Shown here: positions 1 through 8,279 of the stretch, one piece after another | Layout: each line of letters opens with the position of its first letter | How positions within the stretch are numbered: the stretch's first letter is position 1 | Assembly (NCBI RefSeq): GCF_018362975.1 | Contig: NZ_CP074371.1 | Span: 4,154,001-4,218,000, forward strand | DNA length: 64,000 nucleotides | Source of the DNA: Nocardia tengchongensis | GTDB lineage: Bacteria; Actinomycetota; Actinomycetes; Mycobacteriales; Mycobacteriaceae | Direction of reading: 5' to 3' | Program-made: the position numbers and the translations under genes | The notes under the pieces: model-generated | What the model was told of the DNA's origin: nothing | Database searches by the model: none | Seen by the model: only the letters and a program-made list of their open reading frames with translations

Positions 1-54
1 ACCACGGAGGCCGCAACCATCAACGCCGACCTGCTCGCGTTCATTCGATCCTGA
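1..54 (+). CDS. C-terminal fragment of a protein, possibly an alpha/beta hydrolase
   Basis: The window opens inside a reading frame that ends at a TGA after 17 codons. The visible tail reads TTEAATINADLLAFIRS. A tail of this kind (Asn-Ala-Asp-Leu-Leu-x-Phe-Ile) is common at the end of alpha/beta hydrolases, but 17 residues are too few for a family call. The next gene starts 62 bases downstream on the same strand, so the two may be cotranscribed. Identity is inference only. Confidence 0.4.
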   Translation, partial: TTEAATINADLLAFIRS

Positions 55-116
55 ACAGCGCCTACGCCTCGAATCCCGAGGCGGTACAGACCTTCCGAAC
101 CCATCGACGAGGACCA

Positions 117-782
117 ATGCCGAAAACACGCCCCGAGCCCATCCGTGACCCGGAAATCGATCACCTGCTCACGCCGCAGAACTGCGCGATCGTCCTCATC
201 GACTTCCAACCGGGACAGTACGCCACGGTCGGATCAACGACGGCCGAGGAGATCGACCTCGGCGCGATAACCCTCGCCAAGCTCGCACACGCCTACGCGA
301 TCCCGACAGTCGTGACCACTGTCGCGGTGGACATGGGCGTCAACGAACCGACCAACCCCGCGCTACTCGACGAACTCCCCGGTATCACGCAGATCGACCG
401 CACCGGAGTCAACGCCTGGGAGGACGCCGACTTCCGGGCAGCAATCGAGGCCACCGGCCGGCGAAAGATCATCATGGCCGGACTGTGGACCGAAGTGTGC
501 CTTGCATTTCCGACACTCGACATGCTGCGCGAAGGCTATGAGGTCTACCCCGTCGTCGACGCCGTCGGTGGCGTATCCGTCGGGACGCACGACGTGGCGA
601 TCACGCGCATGGTGCAGGCAGGAGCCCAGCCGATCACCTCGCTGGCCCTCGGCTGCGAGCTGATGCGCAACTGGGCACGCTCCGACTCGGACCTGTATCG
701 AGTGATCATCAACGACTACTTCCGACGCAAACGGGTTATCGGAACCAACAGTGAGAATCCACTGCATCGCGCGGTCGGATAG
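117..782 (+). CDS. Isochorismatase-family cysteine hydrolase, YcaC-like
   Basis: A 221-residue member of the isochorismatase-like cysteine hydrolases. The catalytic Asp lies in VLIDFQ (Asp29) and the nucleophilic Cys in AGLWTEVC (Cys128). The stretch NAWEDADF followed by the TEVCLAFP block and a C-terminal GCELMRNW resembles YcaC, an octameric hydrolase whose natural substrate is not settled, more than true isochorismatases or nicotinamidases. The protein should be cytosolic. GAGGA lies only three bases before the ATG, a short spacing. The gene follows a partial frame by 62 bases and precedes a thiolase by about 130 bases, so it may close an operon that began outside the window. The substrate cannot be told from sequence. 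Confidence 0.85.
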   Translation: MPKTRPEPIRDPEIDHLLTPQNCAIVLIDFQPGQYATVGSTTAEEIDLGAITLAKLAHAYAIPTVVTTVAVDMGVNEPTNPALLDELPGITQIDRTGVNAWEDADFRAAIEATGRRKIIMAGLWTEVCLAFPTLDMLREGYEVYPVVDAVGGVSVGTHDVAITRMVQAGAQPITSLALGCELMRNWARSDSDLYRVIINDYFRRKRVIGTNSENPLHRAVG

Positions 783-914
783 TTCACTGCCCACCTGGTT
801 CGGATCGTCGGCCGGCGCTGCTGTGGCGGATTTCCTCGGAATCGAGGCAAGATCGGAAGCGGCGACGACGGCTCGCTCGTTCGGACCCCGAAGACACTGT
901 CGAAGGAGATCGTG

Positions 915-2153
915 ATGGCGGAAGCGTTTGTGCTCGGTGGTGTTCGGACCCCCTTCGCCCGATACGGTGGTTCGCTGTCGCACCTGCGAGCCGACGACCT
1001 GCTGGGGATGACCATGAAGGGCGCGTGCGAACGCGTCGGGGTGGGTCTGGACCAGATCGAGGACATTGTCGCGGGCTGCGTCAATCCGGCCCACGAAGGG
1101 ATGGGTGACGTCGCGCGGTGGGCGGCGCTGGCGGCGGGATTCCCCGACACGGTGGCCGGGGCGACGATCAACCGGTTCTGCGGGTCGTCGCTGAGTGCGA
1201 CGATCAATGTCGCGCACGCGATCACAGCGGGGGATCTGGGCGTCGGAATCGCCTGCGGTGTCGAGTCGATGTCGCGCTCTGGTTGGGCGTACATGAAGAG
1301 CGACTCGCCGTTCGGCCCCCGCGGCCCGGTGATCCTGCTCGACACCATGTGGGCGGGTGCGGGCGGTCCGGCCAATCCGACGCTGCTGGCCCGCAATGCC
1401 TACATCGGAATGATCGAGACAGCGCAGAACGTCGCCGACCGCTACGGGCTGACCCGGGAGGAAATCGACGCGTTCGCGCTCCGGACGCAGCGAAACGCCA
1501 AGGCGGCCAGGGATTCCGGGCGGCTGGCCAAGGAGATCATGCCGGTGGAGATCGCCGCGACGAGGAAGGCTCCCGCCCGCCTGTTCGAGCACGACGAGTT
1601 CATCCGCGACGACACCACCGCCGAAAGGCTGGCGGCGCTGCCCCCGCAGCCGGGGACGACGCAGATGACCGCGGGGAACTCGACACCACTGACCGACGGG
1701 GCCAGCGCCCTGGTGCTGGCGTCGGGGGAACGAGCGGCCGAACTCGGAGTGGAACCGCTGGCGCGGGTGGTGTCCTCGGCGGTGTACGGGATCGATCCGC
1801 TCTACATGGGTTTGGCTCCGGCGTGGGCGCTGCCGTTGGCGATCCAACGCGCGGGCCTGACACCCGAGCAGATCGACGTCTGGGAAGTACACGAGGCGTT
1901 CAGCGCCCAAGCCCTGGGCGTGCTGCGTGAACTGCCCAACCAGCTCGACGGCTTCATCATCCCCGACGAGAAGCTGACACCGAACGGCGGCGCGGTGGCG
2001 ATCGGTCATCCGTTCGGCGCCACCGGCGCCCGCTACGTCTTGACCTTGGCCACCGAACTGCGGGAACGCAATGCGCGCTACGGCGCGATCGGAGTCTGCA
2101 TCGGATCCGGTCAAGGCGTCGCGATCGTCCTCGAAAACCCTTCCGCCGCCTGA
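915..2153 (+). CDS. Acetyl-CoA C-acyltransferase (thiolase)
   Basis: A 412-residue thiolase that condenses or cleaves beta-ketoacyl-CoA. The nucleophilic Cys sits in NRFCGSS (Cys89), the catalytic His in GGAVAIGHPFGATGAR, and the second Cys in CIGSGQG near the C terminus. The loop that is usually NEAFA reads HEAFS, as in FadI/trifunctional-beta type thiolases, which suggests a degradative beta-oxidation role rather than acetoacetyl-CoA synthesis. AAGGAG at 903-908 is six bases from ATG 915, so that start is preferred to the GTG three bases earlier. No fadB-like partner is adjacent. Substrate chain length is unknown. Confidence 0.92.
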   Translation: MAEAFVLGGVRTPFARYGGSLSHLRADDLLGMTMKGACERVGVGLDQIEDIVAGCVNPAHEGMGDVARWAALAAGFPDTVAGATINRFCGSSLSATINVAHAITAGDLGVGIACGVESMSRSGWAYMKSDSPFGPRGPVILLDTMWAGAGGPANPTLLARNAYIGMIETAQNVADRYGLTREEIDAFALRTQRNAKAARDSGRLAKEIMPVEIAATRKAPARLFEHDEFIRDDTTAERLAALPPQPGTTQMTAGNSTPLTDGASALVLASGERAAELGVEPLARVVSSAVYGIDPLYMGLAPAWALPLAIQRAGLTPEQIDVWEVHEAFSAQALGVLRELPNQLDGFIIPDEKLTPNGGAVAIGHPFGATGARYVLTLATELRERNARYGAIGVCIGSGQGVAIVLENPSAA

Positions 2154-2364
2154 TAAATCCCACCGAAGGAGCACCGTACGGGGTTCCCCGGAGGTCAGGA
2201 GAGGACTCGATTGCTGCCTTCGGACACGCGTCCGCCCCGCCCGCGGATACGGGCGAGGCGAAACATGCTGGGCCCGACCGGCGCACGGCCAATGACCAGG
2301 CCGACCACCCGCTTGCCGGTCTGCCAAATGCCTCGCGGCAGATCGTGCCCACAACCGGAACCGA

Positions 2365-2481
2365 TCAGCGAGTGCTCGGCCGGGTGTCGGTCCAGTCGAC
2401 CATGAGATTGCGCTCGGCGAACAACCAGCCCCCGTCCTGTTCGACCATGGTGTCGAGGTATCGGATCCACGGGGGTCCGGC
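2365..2481 (-). pseudogene. Remnant of a SnoaL/NTF2-like protein (C-terminal end only)
   Basis: The 366-base stretch between the thiolase and the AraC gene has no complete gene. On the minus strand it does hold a frame ending at a TGA that reads AGPPWIRYLDTMVEQDGG followed by WLFAERNLMVDWTDTRPSTR. This is typical of the last beta strands of SnoaL_4/nuclear transport factor 2-like proteins: a Tyr-x-Asp strand, a GW turn, AER, then a D-W-T tail. The upstream part of such a fold (roughly 90 residues) is absent, because the frame runs straight into the end of the AraC gene. It is therefore a truncated relic. Nothing else recognisable is seen at 2154-2364. Confidence 0.6.
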
Positions 2482-2519
2482 AATAGCGCCTCGCTCGAGG
2501 CACAAATCAGCCGCCGGTC

Positions 2520-3377
2520 TCAGGCCGACGTCCCGCTCTGGAAACCCCGGGCGTCCAGGCTCGGTGGTGCGCCGAACTGACGCCGATACTCGCGACTGAA
2601 CTGGGAAGGGCTGGTATAGCCGACCTTGCGTCCCACACCCGTGACGTCACTGGGATCGGCAATCAATAGCAGCCGAGCCTCGTTCAGGCGAATGCGTTTC
2701 TGGAACTGCACGGGGCTCATCGCGGTGACGGTCTGGAAGCTGCGATGGAAGGCGGATACGCTCATCGCCGCTCGGTTCGCGAGATCCTCCACCCGGAATG
2801 GCAACTGATAATGCCTCCTGATCCAGTGAATCGCGGCGGCGATATGATTGAGATTGCTTTCGGGCGTGCCGAATTGGCGGATTATTGCGCCCTGTTCGCC
2901 GGTGATGAGCCGCCACAGGATCTCGCGTTTGATCAGCGGTGCGAGGACGGCGATATCGCCGGGCCGGTCGAGCAATCGCAGCAGGCGCAGGACCGCGTCG
3001 ATCAATTCGATCTCGGCCTCGCTCACCGCCAGACCCGGTGGTGTCAGCGTGCCTATGTCGGGCAGAGCGGCCGGAGCGAGCAGGAGCGTTCGCACGATCT
3101 CGGCCGGGTCCAGCGTCAGGCCCACCCCGAGCCCGGGGCGACCGGGTGCGGCCTCGATGAAATGCGCGACCACTGGAAGATCCAGCGACGCGACGAGATA
3201 CTCACCGGCCCGGTGTTCGTACATGCGCTCGCCGAGCGCGAACCGTTTGGTGCCCTGCCCTACGAGAGCGAAGACCCTGCCGTAGGTCACCGGCCGGGGC
3301 GGTTGAGGCGCAACGGCTTTGAAAATCTTGACTTCGTCGATCGCGGTGGTCAGGTCCGAACGAGCATGGCGATCCAT
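2520..3377 (-). CDS. AraC-family transcriptional regulator (AraC_N type)
   Basis: A DNA-binding regulator with an N-terminal AraC_N ligand domain (LGERMYEHRAGEYLVASLDLPV) and a C-terminal double helix-turn-helix: the first helices in FRVEDLANRAAMSVSAFHRS and the signature GYTSPSQFSREYRRQFG. About 285 residues from the ATG at 3377. Homology appears to begin a few codons earlier (LLDELCELM), so the real start may be a non-ATG codon closer to 3410. It follows xdhC by about 35 bases as last gene of the leftward molybdenum hydroxylase operon and probably controls it. The C-terminal half closely resembles the frameshifted AraC gene at 13.1-14.0 kb, so the two look like paralogues. Confidence 0.88.
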   Translation of the reverse strand: MDRHARSDLTTAIDEVKIFKAVAPQPPRPVTYGRVFALVGQGTKRFALGERMYEHRAGEYLVASLDLPVVAHFIEAAPGRPGLGVGLTLDPAEIVRTLLLAPAALPDIGTLTPPGLAVSEAEIELIDAVLRLLRLLDRPGDIAVLAPLIKREILWRLITGEQGAIIRQFGTPESNLNHIAAAIHWIRRHYQLPFRVEDLANRAAMSVSAFHRSFQTVTAMSPVQFQKRIRLNEARLLLIADPSDVTGVGRKVGYTSPSQFSREYRRQFGAPPSLDARGFQSGTSA

Positions 3378-3411
3378 CAGTTCGCACAGTTCGTCGAGCA
3401 GCGATTCCCGG

Positions 3412-4422
3412 TCAAGCCGAGGCGATCCGGCGACAGTGGATGGGGCGGGTGCCGCCGCGAAGTGGCCCGCCCGCGCGCCCGTTTCCTGCGGCGACCAGCT
3501 CTCCGACGATGGAAAGGGCTGTTTCGGCAAGAGTGATCCCTCCCAGATCCAGGCCCACCGGCCCGGTAAGTCGTTCCAACCCAACGGTTCCGGTGAGCCG
3601 CCGGATGCGCTGCGCATGTGTTGCCCGACTGCCGAGCGCTGCCACGAAGCTCGCCTCGCCCGCCAGCGCCGCTCGCAACGCGCCATCGTCGATACGCGGG
3701 TCGTGGCTCACCGCGATGAGCGCATCGTAACGACGCAGCGGGTTGGCGGTCAGCCATTCACCCGGCCATCCGCGAATCAGTCTCGCCGAGTGGCGGAACG
3801 CACCCGATTCCAGATGTGCCGGTCGCGGGTCCACGATCACCACGCGGAATTGCAGGGATTCCGCGAAAGTGGCCACCAGCGCCGCGAGATCGGTGGCCCC
3901 GGCCAGCACGAGCGTGCGGCGGCGGGTCACCGCCTCGGTGTGCGCCGGACCCGAGGCGGTCAGCGCGCCGGAATCGGTTGCGGCACTCCAGCTATAAGGC
4001 GGTCGCAACTCGACTCGAATCGTGAGATCGGTATCCTGCTCCAACGCGGTGGTGATCGCGGTGTGCACCGGATCGGATGGTGCGGGGGTGATCAATACTC
4101 GAAGCTCGCCGGCGCAGGCCGGTCCCGCTTCCCACGGCAGCAACTCGTCGCCCGGAATCAACGACAGCATGCGCCCGAGGCCACCGGCGAGCACTTCGCG
4201 GGCCGCCTCGAGCACGGCGCCCTCGACGCAGCCGCCCGATATCGAGCCGCACCAGGTGCCGTCGGCGGCCACGGCCATCGCGGCTCCTGGCGGCCGGGCG
4301 CCCGGACCGTCCCGATCGACGAGCCGTGCCAACACGACGGGCCTGCCGCCACGACGGTGCGCGTCGACGAAGGGCCAGACCTCACGCAGCATGCACGGGT
4401 GCCAGGCCTGCCCCGCGTTCAT
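3412..4422 (-). CDS. XdhC/CoxI-family molybdenum cofactor insertion protein
   Basis: A 336-residue XdhC-type chaperone. Proteins of this family bind molybdenum cofactor, promote its sulfuration and insert it into xanthine-dehydrogenase-type enzymes. The N-terminal XdhC/CoxI part shows GGRPVVLARLVDRDG and WCGSISGGCVEGAV. The C-terminal Rossmann-like part has VVIVDPRPAH, the SHDPRIDD block and AALGSRATHAQR. ATG 4422 overlaps the stop of the Mo-subunit gene by four bases (ATGA), so the two are translationally coupled. A longer upstream reading is possible but would run deep into that gene. Its position makes it the dedicated maturation factor of the adjacent enzyme. Confidence 0.92.
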   Translation of the reverse strand: MNAGQAWHPCMLREVWPFVDAHRRGGRPVVLARLVDRDGPGARPPGAAMAVAADGTWCGSISGGCVEGAVLEAAREVLAGGLGRMLSLIPGDELLPWEAGPACAGELRVLITPAPSDPVHTAITTALEQDTDLTIRVELRPPYSWSAATDSGALTASGPAHTEAVTRRRTLVLAGATDLAALVATFAESLQFRVVIVDPRPAHLESGAFRHSARLIRGWPGEWLTANPLRRYDALIAVSHDPRIDDGALRAALAGEASFVAALGSRATHAQRIRRLTGTVGLERLTGPVGLDLGGITLAETALSIVGELVAAGNGRAGGPLRGGTRPIHCRRIASA

Positions 4423-6536
4423 CCGGCCGGGGTTTCGAGAAGTCGATCGAGACGCAGCGGCAGCGTGCGCTGTCGCACACCGGTCGCATGCCATACCGCA
4501 TTGGCGATGGCGGCGGCGGTGCCGACATTGCCGATCTCCCCGGCCCCCTTGACGCCCAAGGGGATTCCGGGCTCATAATCCGGGACGAAGTCGGCCTCGA
4601 TATCGGGGACGTCAGCGTGAGCGGCGATGTGATAGCCCGCGAAATCCGCGTTGACCAGTCGGCCGGTCACCCGATCGCGAACGCCCTCCTCGTGCAGAGC
4701 CATCGACAGCCCGCCGATCATCCCGCCGATCACCTGACTGCGCGCCAGTAGCGGATTGATGACCTGCCCGATGGCGAACATCCCCAGCAGCCGTCGCACT
4801 CGCGCCTCCCCGCTCGCCGTATCCACCGCGACCTCGGCGAAAACCGCACTGTAGGCATGGCGTTCGCGCGCGGCCAGATCGCCGAGCAGGGTCGCGGTAT
4901 CGACGGTCACCGTCGCGGGGAGCGCGGCGGCGGGAAGCCTCGCACGCAGTCGTGTCGCGGCCTCCGTGATCGCCCACGTCCAGGAGGTCGTGCCCCGGGA
5001 CCCACCCGCGCTCCAGGCCGCACCGAGATCGCTGTCGGCGATGCGCAACGCCCGGATCCGGCCGATATCGACCCCGAGGGCGTCGGCCGCGACGGCGGTG
5101 AGCGCGGTGCGCGCGCCGGTGCCGATATCCGCCGCGCCGATCGCCACGGTGAATGTCCCATCCGATTCGGCGGTGATCGACGCCGAGGACGGAAAGGCTC
5201 CGACGCTGAAACTCGTTGTGGCCACGCCGGTTCCGATCAGCAGTGCGCCGTCGGGCCTGCGCCGCGGCCGATGATCGCGCATATCCCAGCCGAAACGGCG
5301 CGCTCCCTCCCGCAGGCAGGTGCTCGACTCGCGGCTGCTGAACGGCAACCCGGATACCGGTCCGACGGCGGGCTCATTGCGCAATCGAAGCTCGACCGGG
5401 TCGATGCCCAGACGCTCGGCGACCTCATCGACGGCGGATTCGAGTGCGAAGGAACCGGGAGCCGCACCGGGGGCCCGCATCGAGTACGGCGGCACCGTAT
5501 CAACGGGGATGACGGTCAGCCCGGTGTGAATGGCACGGGCGGCATACAGGGTCTTGGTGAGTTCGGTGCAGCCCTCGATGTATTCGACGAGCGGGGAGAC
5601 CGCGAACGCGGCCTCGTGATGCAGGGCGCGGAAGCGGCCGTCCGCGTCCGCGCCGATCCGTACACGCTGATCGGTGGGTGGACGCATGGTCGTGATCAGG
5701 AAGACATCGTTGCGGGTCAGGGTGATTCGGACAGGCCTGCTGGTCACGGTGGCGGCCATGACCGCCAGTATCAGTTGCGGACCGCACAACCCTTTGGAAC
5801 CGAATCCGCCGCCGACATGCTCGGCGCGGATGTGCACACGCGCCGGGTCGAGTTCGAACAACGCAGACAGTGCGCCGGCGATGATCCACGGCCCCTGATT
5901 GGTATCGACCGCGTGCAGATCCGAGCCGTCCCACCATGCGGTGGCGGAGTGTGGTTCCATTGCGCTGCAATACTCTTCGGGCGTGTGATACCGCTCGTCC
6001 ACCACGATCGAGGCCGCCTCGAACTCGGTCGCGAGATCACCGAGCGCGGCTTCGGGGCCGAACAGGTCCAGCGCCGGGCGGGCGGCGGGATGATCTGGGC
6101 GGAACGCGGTGTCGTGCGTGAACTCCTCGTAGTCGATCCGCAGCATCGTCGCCGCGTGACGCGCCTGTTCCCAGGTGTCGGCGACGACCACCGCGACCGG
6201 CCAACCCGCATAGGGGATCTCGGCGGACTGGAGCAATTGCAGATTCCCGTCCGGACCGAAGTACGAGCCTGCCTCGGGGTTCAGGCGCGTGGCGTTCGTA
6301 TGGTCGATGACCGCCAGGACTCCGGGCATAGCCCGCACCGTGGCGGCGTCGATGTCGCGTATGCGGCCGCGTGTGATCGGTGCCGTCACGAGGTATCCGA
6401 ACGCAAGATCCTGCACGGGGTCATCGGCGGCGTACCGGACCGCGCCGGTGACCTTGCCCGGACCCTCGAGGCGGGCGCGGGCGACGCCGATAGCGCCGGC
6501 GTGACCGGGCTCCGGTGCCGGTGGCAGTATATTCAT
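4419..6536 (-). CDS. Molybdopterin-binding subunit of a xanthine dehydrogenase-family aldehyde oxidoreductase
   Basis: A 705-residue catalytic subunit of the molybdenum hydroxylase family, closest in size and arrangement to PaoC/YagR periplasmic aldehyde oxidoreductases (about 730 residues). It begins with the a/b hammerhead domain (GVARARLEGPGKVTGAVRYA). It carries cofactor-contact motifs EHVGGGFGSK, APGAAPGSFALES and AGGSRGTTSW, and ends with the catalytic glutamate in GVKGAGEIGN (Glu667). No signal peptide is seen here. GGAAGGATC lies just before ATG 6536, which is preferred to an upstream TTG. The order 2Fe-2S, FAD, Mo, XdhC matches a complete heterotrimer plus maturation factor. The substrate is probably an aldehyde or N-heterocycle but cannot be fixed from sequence. 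Confidence 0.93.
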   Translation of the reverse strand: MNILPPAPEPGHAGAIGVARARLEGPGKVTGAVRYAADDPVQDLAFGYLVTAPITRGRIRDIDAATVRAMPGVLAVIDHTNATRLNPEAGSYFGPDGNLQLLQSAEIPYAGWPVAVVVADTWEQARHAATMLRIDYEEFTHDTAFRPDHPAARPALDLFGPEAALGDLATEFEAASIVVDERYHTPEEYCSAMEPHSATAWWDGSDLHAVDTNQGPWIIAGALSALFELDPARVHIRAEHVGGGFGSKGLCGPQLILAVMAATVTSRPVRITLTRNDVFLITTMRPPTDQRVRIGADADGRFRALHHEAAFAVSPLVEYIEGCTELTKTLYAARAIHTGLTVIPVDTVPPYSMRAPGAAPGSFALESAVDEVAERLGIDPVELRLRNEPAVGPVSGLPFSSRESSTCLREGARRFGWDMRDHRPRRRPDGALLIGTGVATTSFSVGAFPSSASITAESDGTFTVAIGAADIGTGARTALTAVAADALGVDIGRIRALRIADSDLGAAWSAGGSRGTTSWTWAITEAATRLRARLPAAALPATVTVDTATLLGDLAARERHAYSAVFAEVAVDTASGEARVRRLLGMFAIGQVINPLLARSQVIGGMIGGLSMALHEEGVRDRVTGRLVNADFAGYHIAAHADVPDIEADFVPDYEPGIPLGVKGAGEIGNVGTAAAIANAVWHATGVRQRTLPLRLDRLLETPAG

Positions 6537-6559
6537 GGCGATCCTTCCGCTGGAGTGAG

Positions 6560-7552
6560 TCAAAGCCGTTCGGAGGCAGCCAGTTCGGTCAGTACGGTGG
6601 TGATGAGATTGCGCGCCAGGGTCACCTTGTAGGCGTTGTCACGCAGCGGCCGGGCCGCCGACAACTCCGCGTCGGCGGCGGCTCGGAACAGTTCCGCGTC
6701 GGCGGCGGCATCGCGCACCATGTCCTCCGCGACTCGGGCCCTCCACGGCTGGGAAGCGACGCCGCCGAGTGCGATCCGGACGTCGAGGATCCGTCCCTCG
6801 AGCACTTCCAGTGCCGCCGCGACGGATACGGTGGCGAAGGCATAGGAAGCGCGTTCCCGGACCTTGCGGTAGCGCGATCGCAGCGTCGGGGTGACCGATG
6901 GGAGAGCGATACCGGTAATCAGGGCATGACCCGGCAACGCGGTCTCCTCGTGCGGCGAATCGCCGACTGGCAGGTAGAAGCGCGACAGTGGGAGTGCCCC
7001 AGCACCTTCCATCGTCTGGTACCGAACGTGCGCGTCGAAGGCGGCAAGTGCGACGGCCATATCGGAGGGATGGGTGGCCACGCAACTGGGCGACCAGTCG
7101 AGGATCGCGTGGTTGTGATGCTCCCCGGCCAGGGCGCCGCAACCACTCCCGGGCGCGCGCCGGTTGCAGGGTTCACTCGGATCGGCGAAATATCCACACC
7201 GCGTGCGTTGCAGCAGGTTTCCGGCCGCAGTCGCCATATTCCGCAGCTGCCCGGACGCACCCGCCAGAATCGCCTGCGACAGCGCGGGGTAACGACGGCG
7301 GATATCGGGGTGCGCGGCAATATCGCTGTTGGTGGTCGTGGCCCCGAGCAGCATTCCGCCGCCGGAGGTTTCGGAGATCCCGCCGAGTGGCAGGAATCGC
7401 ACGTCGATGAGCCGTTCCGGCGCCTCCACGCCATTCTTCATCAGGTCCACCAGATTGGTTCCTCCGCCCAGAAAGCGGGTGTCGCCCCCCGCGGCGGCCA
7501 GTCGCAACGCCTCGTCGACGTCGGTCGCACGCCGATACGCGAACTCCTTCAC
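6560..7552 (-). CDS. FAD-binding subunit of the molybdenum hydroxylase
   Basis: A 330-residue FAD subunit (PaoB/YagS, CO-dehydrogenase medium-subunit family) that passes electrons from the iron-sulfur subunit to an acceptor. FAD-binding motifs are TRFLGGGTNLVDLMKNG near residue 30 and ATAAGNLLQRTRCGYF, with the cysteine-containing loop that follows typical of YagS. The start is GTG 7552, which overlaps the TGA of the 2Fe-2S gene (GTGA). A longer upstream reading is out of register with the family. The Mo-subunit gene begins 23 bases after its stop. The enzyme is likely cytoplasmic because no Tat signal is seen on the partner subunit. Confidence 0.92.
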   Translation of the reverse strand: MKEFAYRRATDVDEALRLAAAGGDTRFLGGGTNLVDLMKNGVEAPERLIDVRFLPLGGISETSGGGMLLGATTTNSDIAAHPDIRRRYPALSQAILAGASGQLRNMATAAGNLLQRTRCGYFADPSEPCNRRAPGSGCGALAGEHHNHAILDWSPSCVATHPSDMAVALAAFDAHVRYQTMEGAGALPLSRFYLPVGDSPHEETALPGHALITGIALPSVTPTLRSRYRKVRERASYAFATVSVAAALEVLEGRILDVRIALGGVASQPWRARVAEDMVRDAAADAELFRAAADAELSAARPLRDNAYKVTLARNLITTVLTELAASERL

Positions 7553-8091
7553 GACGAAATCCCTTTCCGCGCGGCCATTTCCAGCGTGGCTCGGACGATC
7601 GATGGATACGCGCCGCACCGGCACAGGTTGCCGCTCAGCCGTTCCCGGACCTCGGCGGCGTCGAGTTCGGGTGTCGGCGCATCCGGTGAGACGTCGGCGG
7701 TCACCGCACTGGGCCAGCCCTCGGCATGTTCGGAGAGCATCGCGAGCGCCGAACAGATCTGTCCCGGCGTGCAGAAGCCGCACTGATAGCTGTCGAGGCG
7801 AACGAATGCCTCCTGAAGCGGAGCCAGGGCATCACCCTCGGCGATGCCTTCGATCGTGACGATCTCCGCGTCCTGTGCCGCGACCGCCAGGGTCAGGCAG
7901 GACACGATCCGGCGACCGTTCAGCATTACCGTGCAGGCTCCGCACTGGCCGTGGTCGCAGCCCTTCTTCGGACCGGTGTAGCCGAGGTCCTCGCGTACCG
8001 CGTCCAGTAGCGTGCGGCGATTGTCGACTTCCAGCGATGTCGTCTTACCGTTGACGAAAAGCGTTATCTCGCTGTGCATATCGTCGACCAT
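7549..8091 (-). CDS. 2Fe-2S subunit of the molybdenum hydroxylase
   Basis: A 180-residue iron-sulfur subunit with two [2Fe-2S] clusters. The plant-ferredoxin-like cluster is bound by GCDHGQCGACTV plus an upstream Cys-free strand. The C-terminal helical cluster is bound by CGFCTPGQ and CRCGAYP. PaoA/YagT homologues usually carry a Tat signal, but the chosen start (ATG 8091, preceded by GGGAGGG) gives none, which argues for a cytoplasmic enzyme. A linker rich in Asp/Pro (SPDAPTPELDAAEV) lies between the two cluster motifs. It is the first gene of the five-gene leftward operon, and the promoter should lie in the 188-base gap shared with divergent ltrA. Confidence 0.92.
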   Translation of the reverse strand: MVDDMHSEITLFVNGKTTSLEVDNRRTLLDAVREDLGYTGPKKGCDHGQCGACTVMLNGRRIVSCLTLAVAAQDAEIVTIEGIAEGDALAPLQEAFVRLDSYQCGFCTPGQICSALAMLSEHAEGWPSAVTADVSPDAPTPELDAAEVRERLSGNLCRCGAYPSIVRATLEMAARKGISS

Positions 8092-8279
8092 GGCATGACC
8101 CTCCCGCCCTCGCGATGGACCGGATGCCCATCGCCTTTTCCATGTAACCAGTCTCGGAATCGAGTGCGGTAACACAGAAGTCGCGGTCACTTGCACGATC
8201 CTGCCGAACTCATTGACTTCCCCGAATGCGCACGGATGAATGACAGCAACAATCGGGATACACAGCGAGGAGTGCTGCC

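Noticed and set aside
363..2483. A 706-codon open frame on the minus strand across the hydrolase and thiolase genes
   Set aside because: Arg/Gly/Pro-rich shadow of the plus-strand genes, without ribosome site or recognisable domain.
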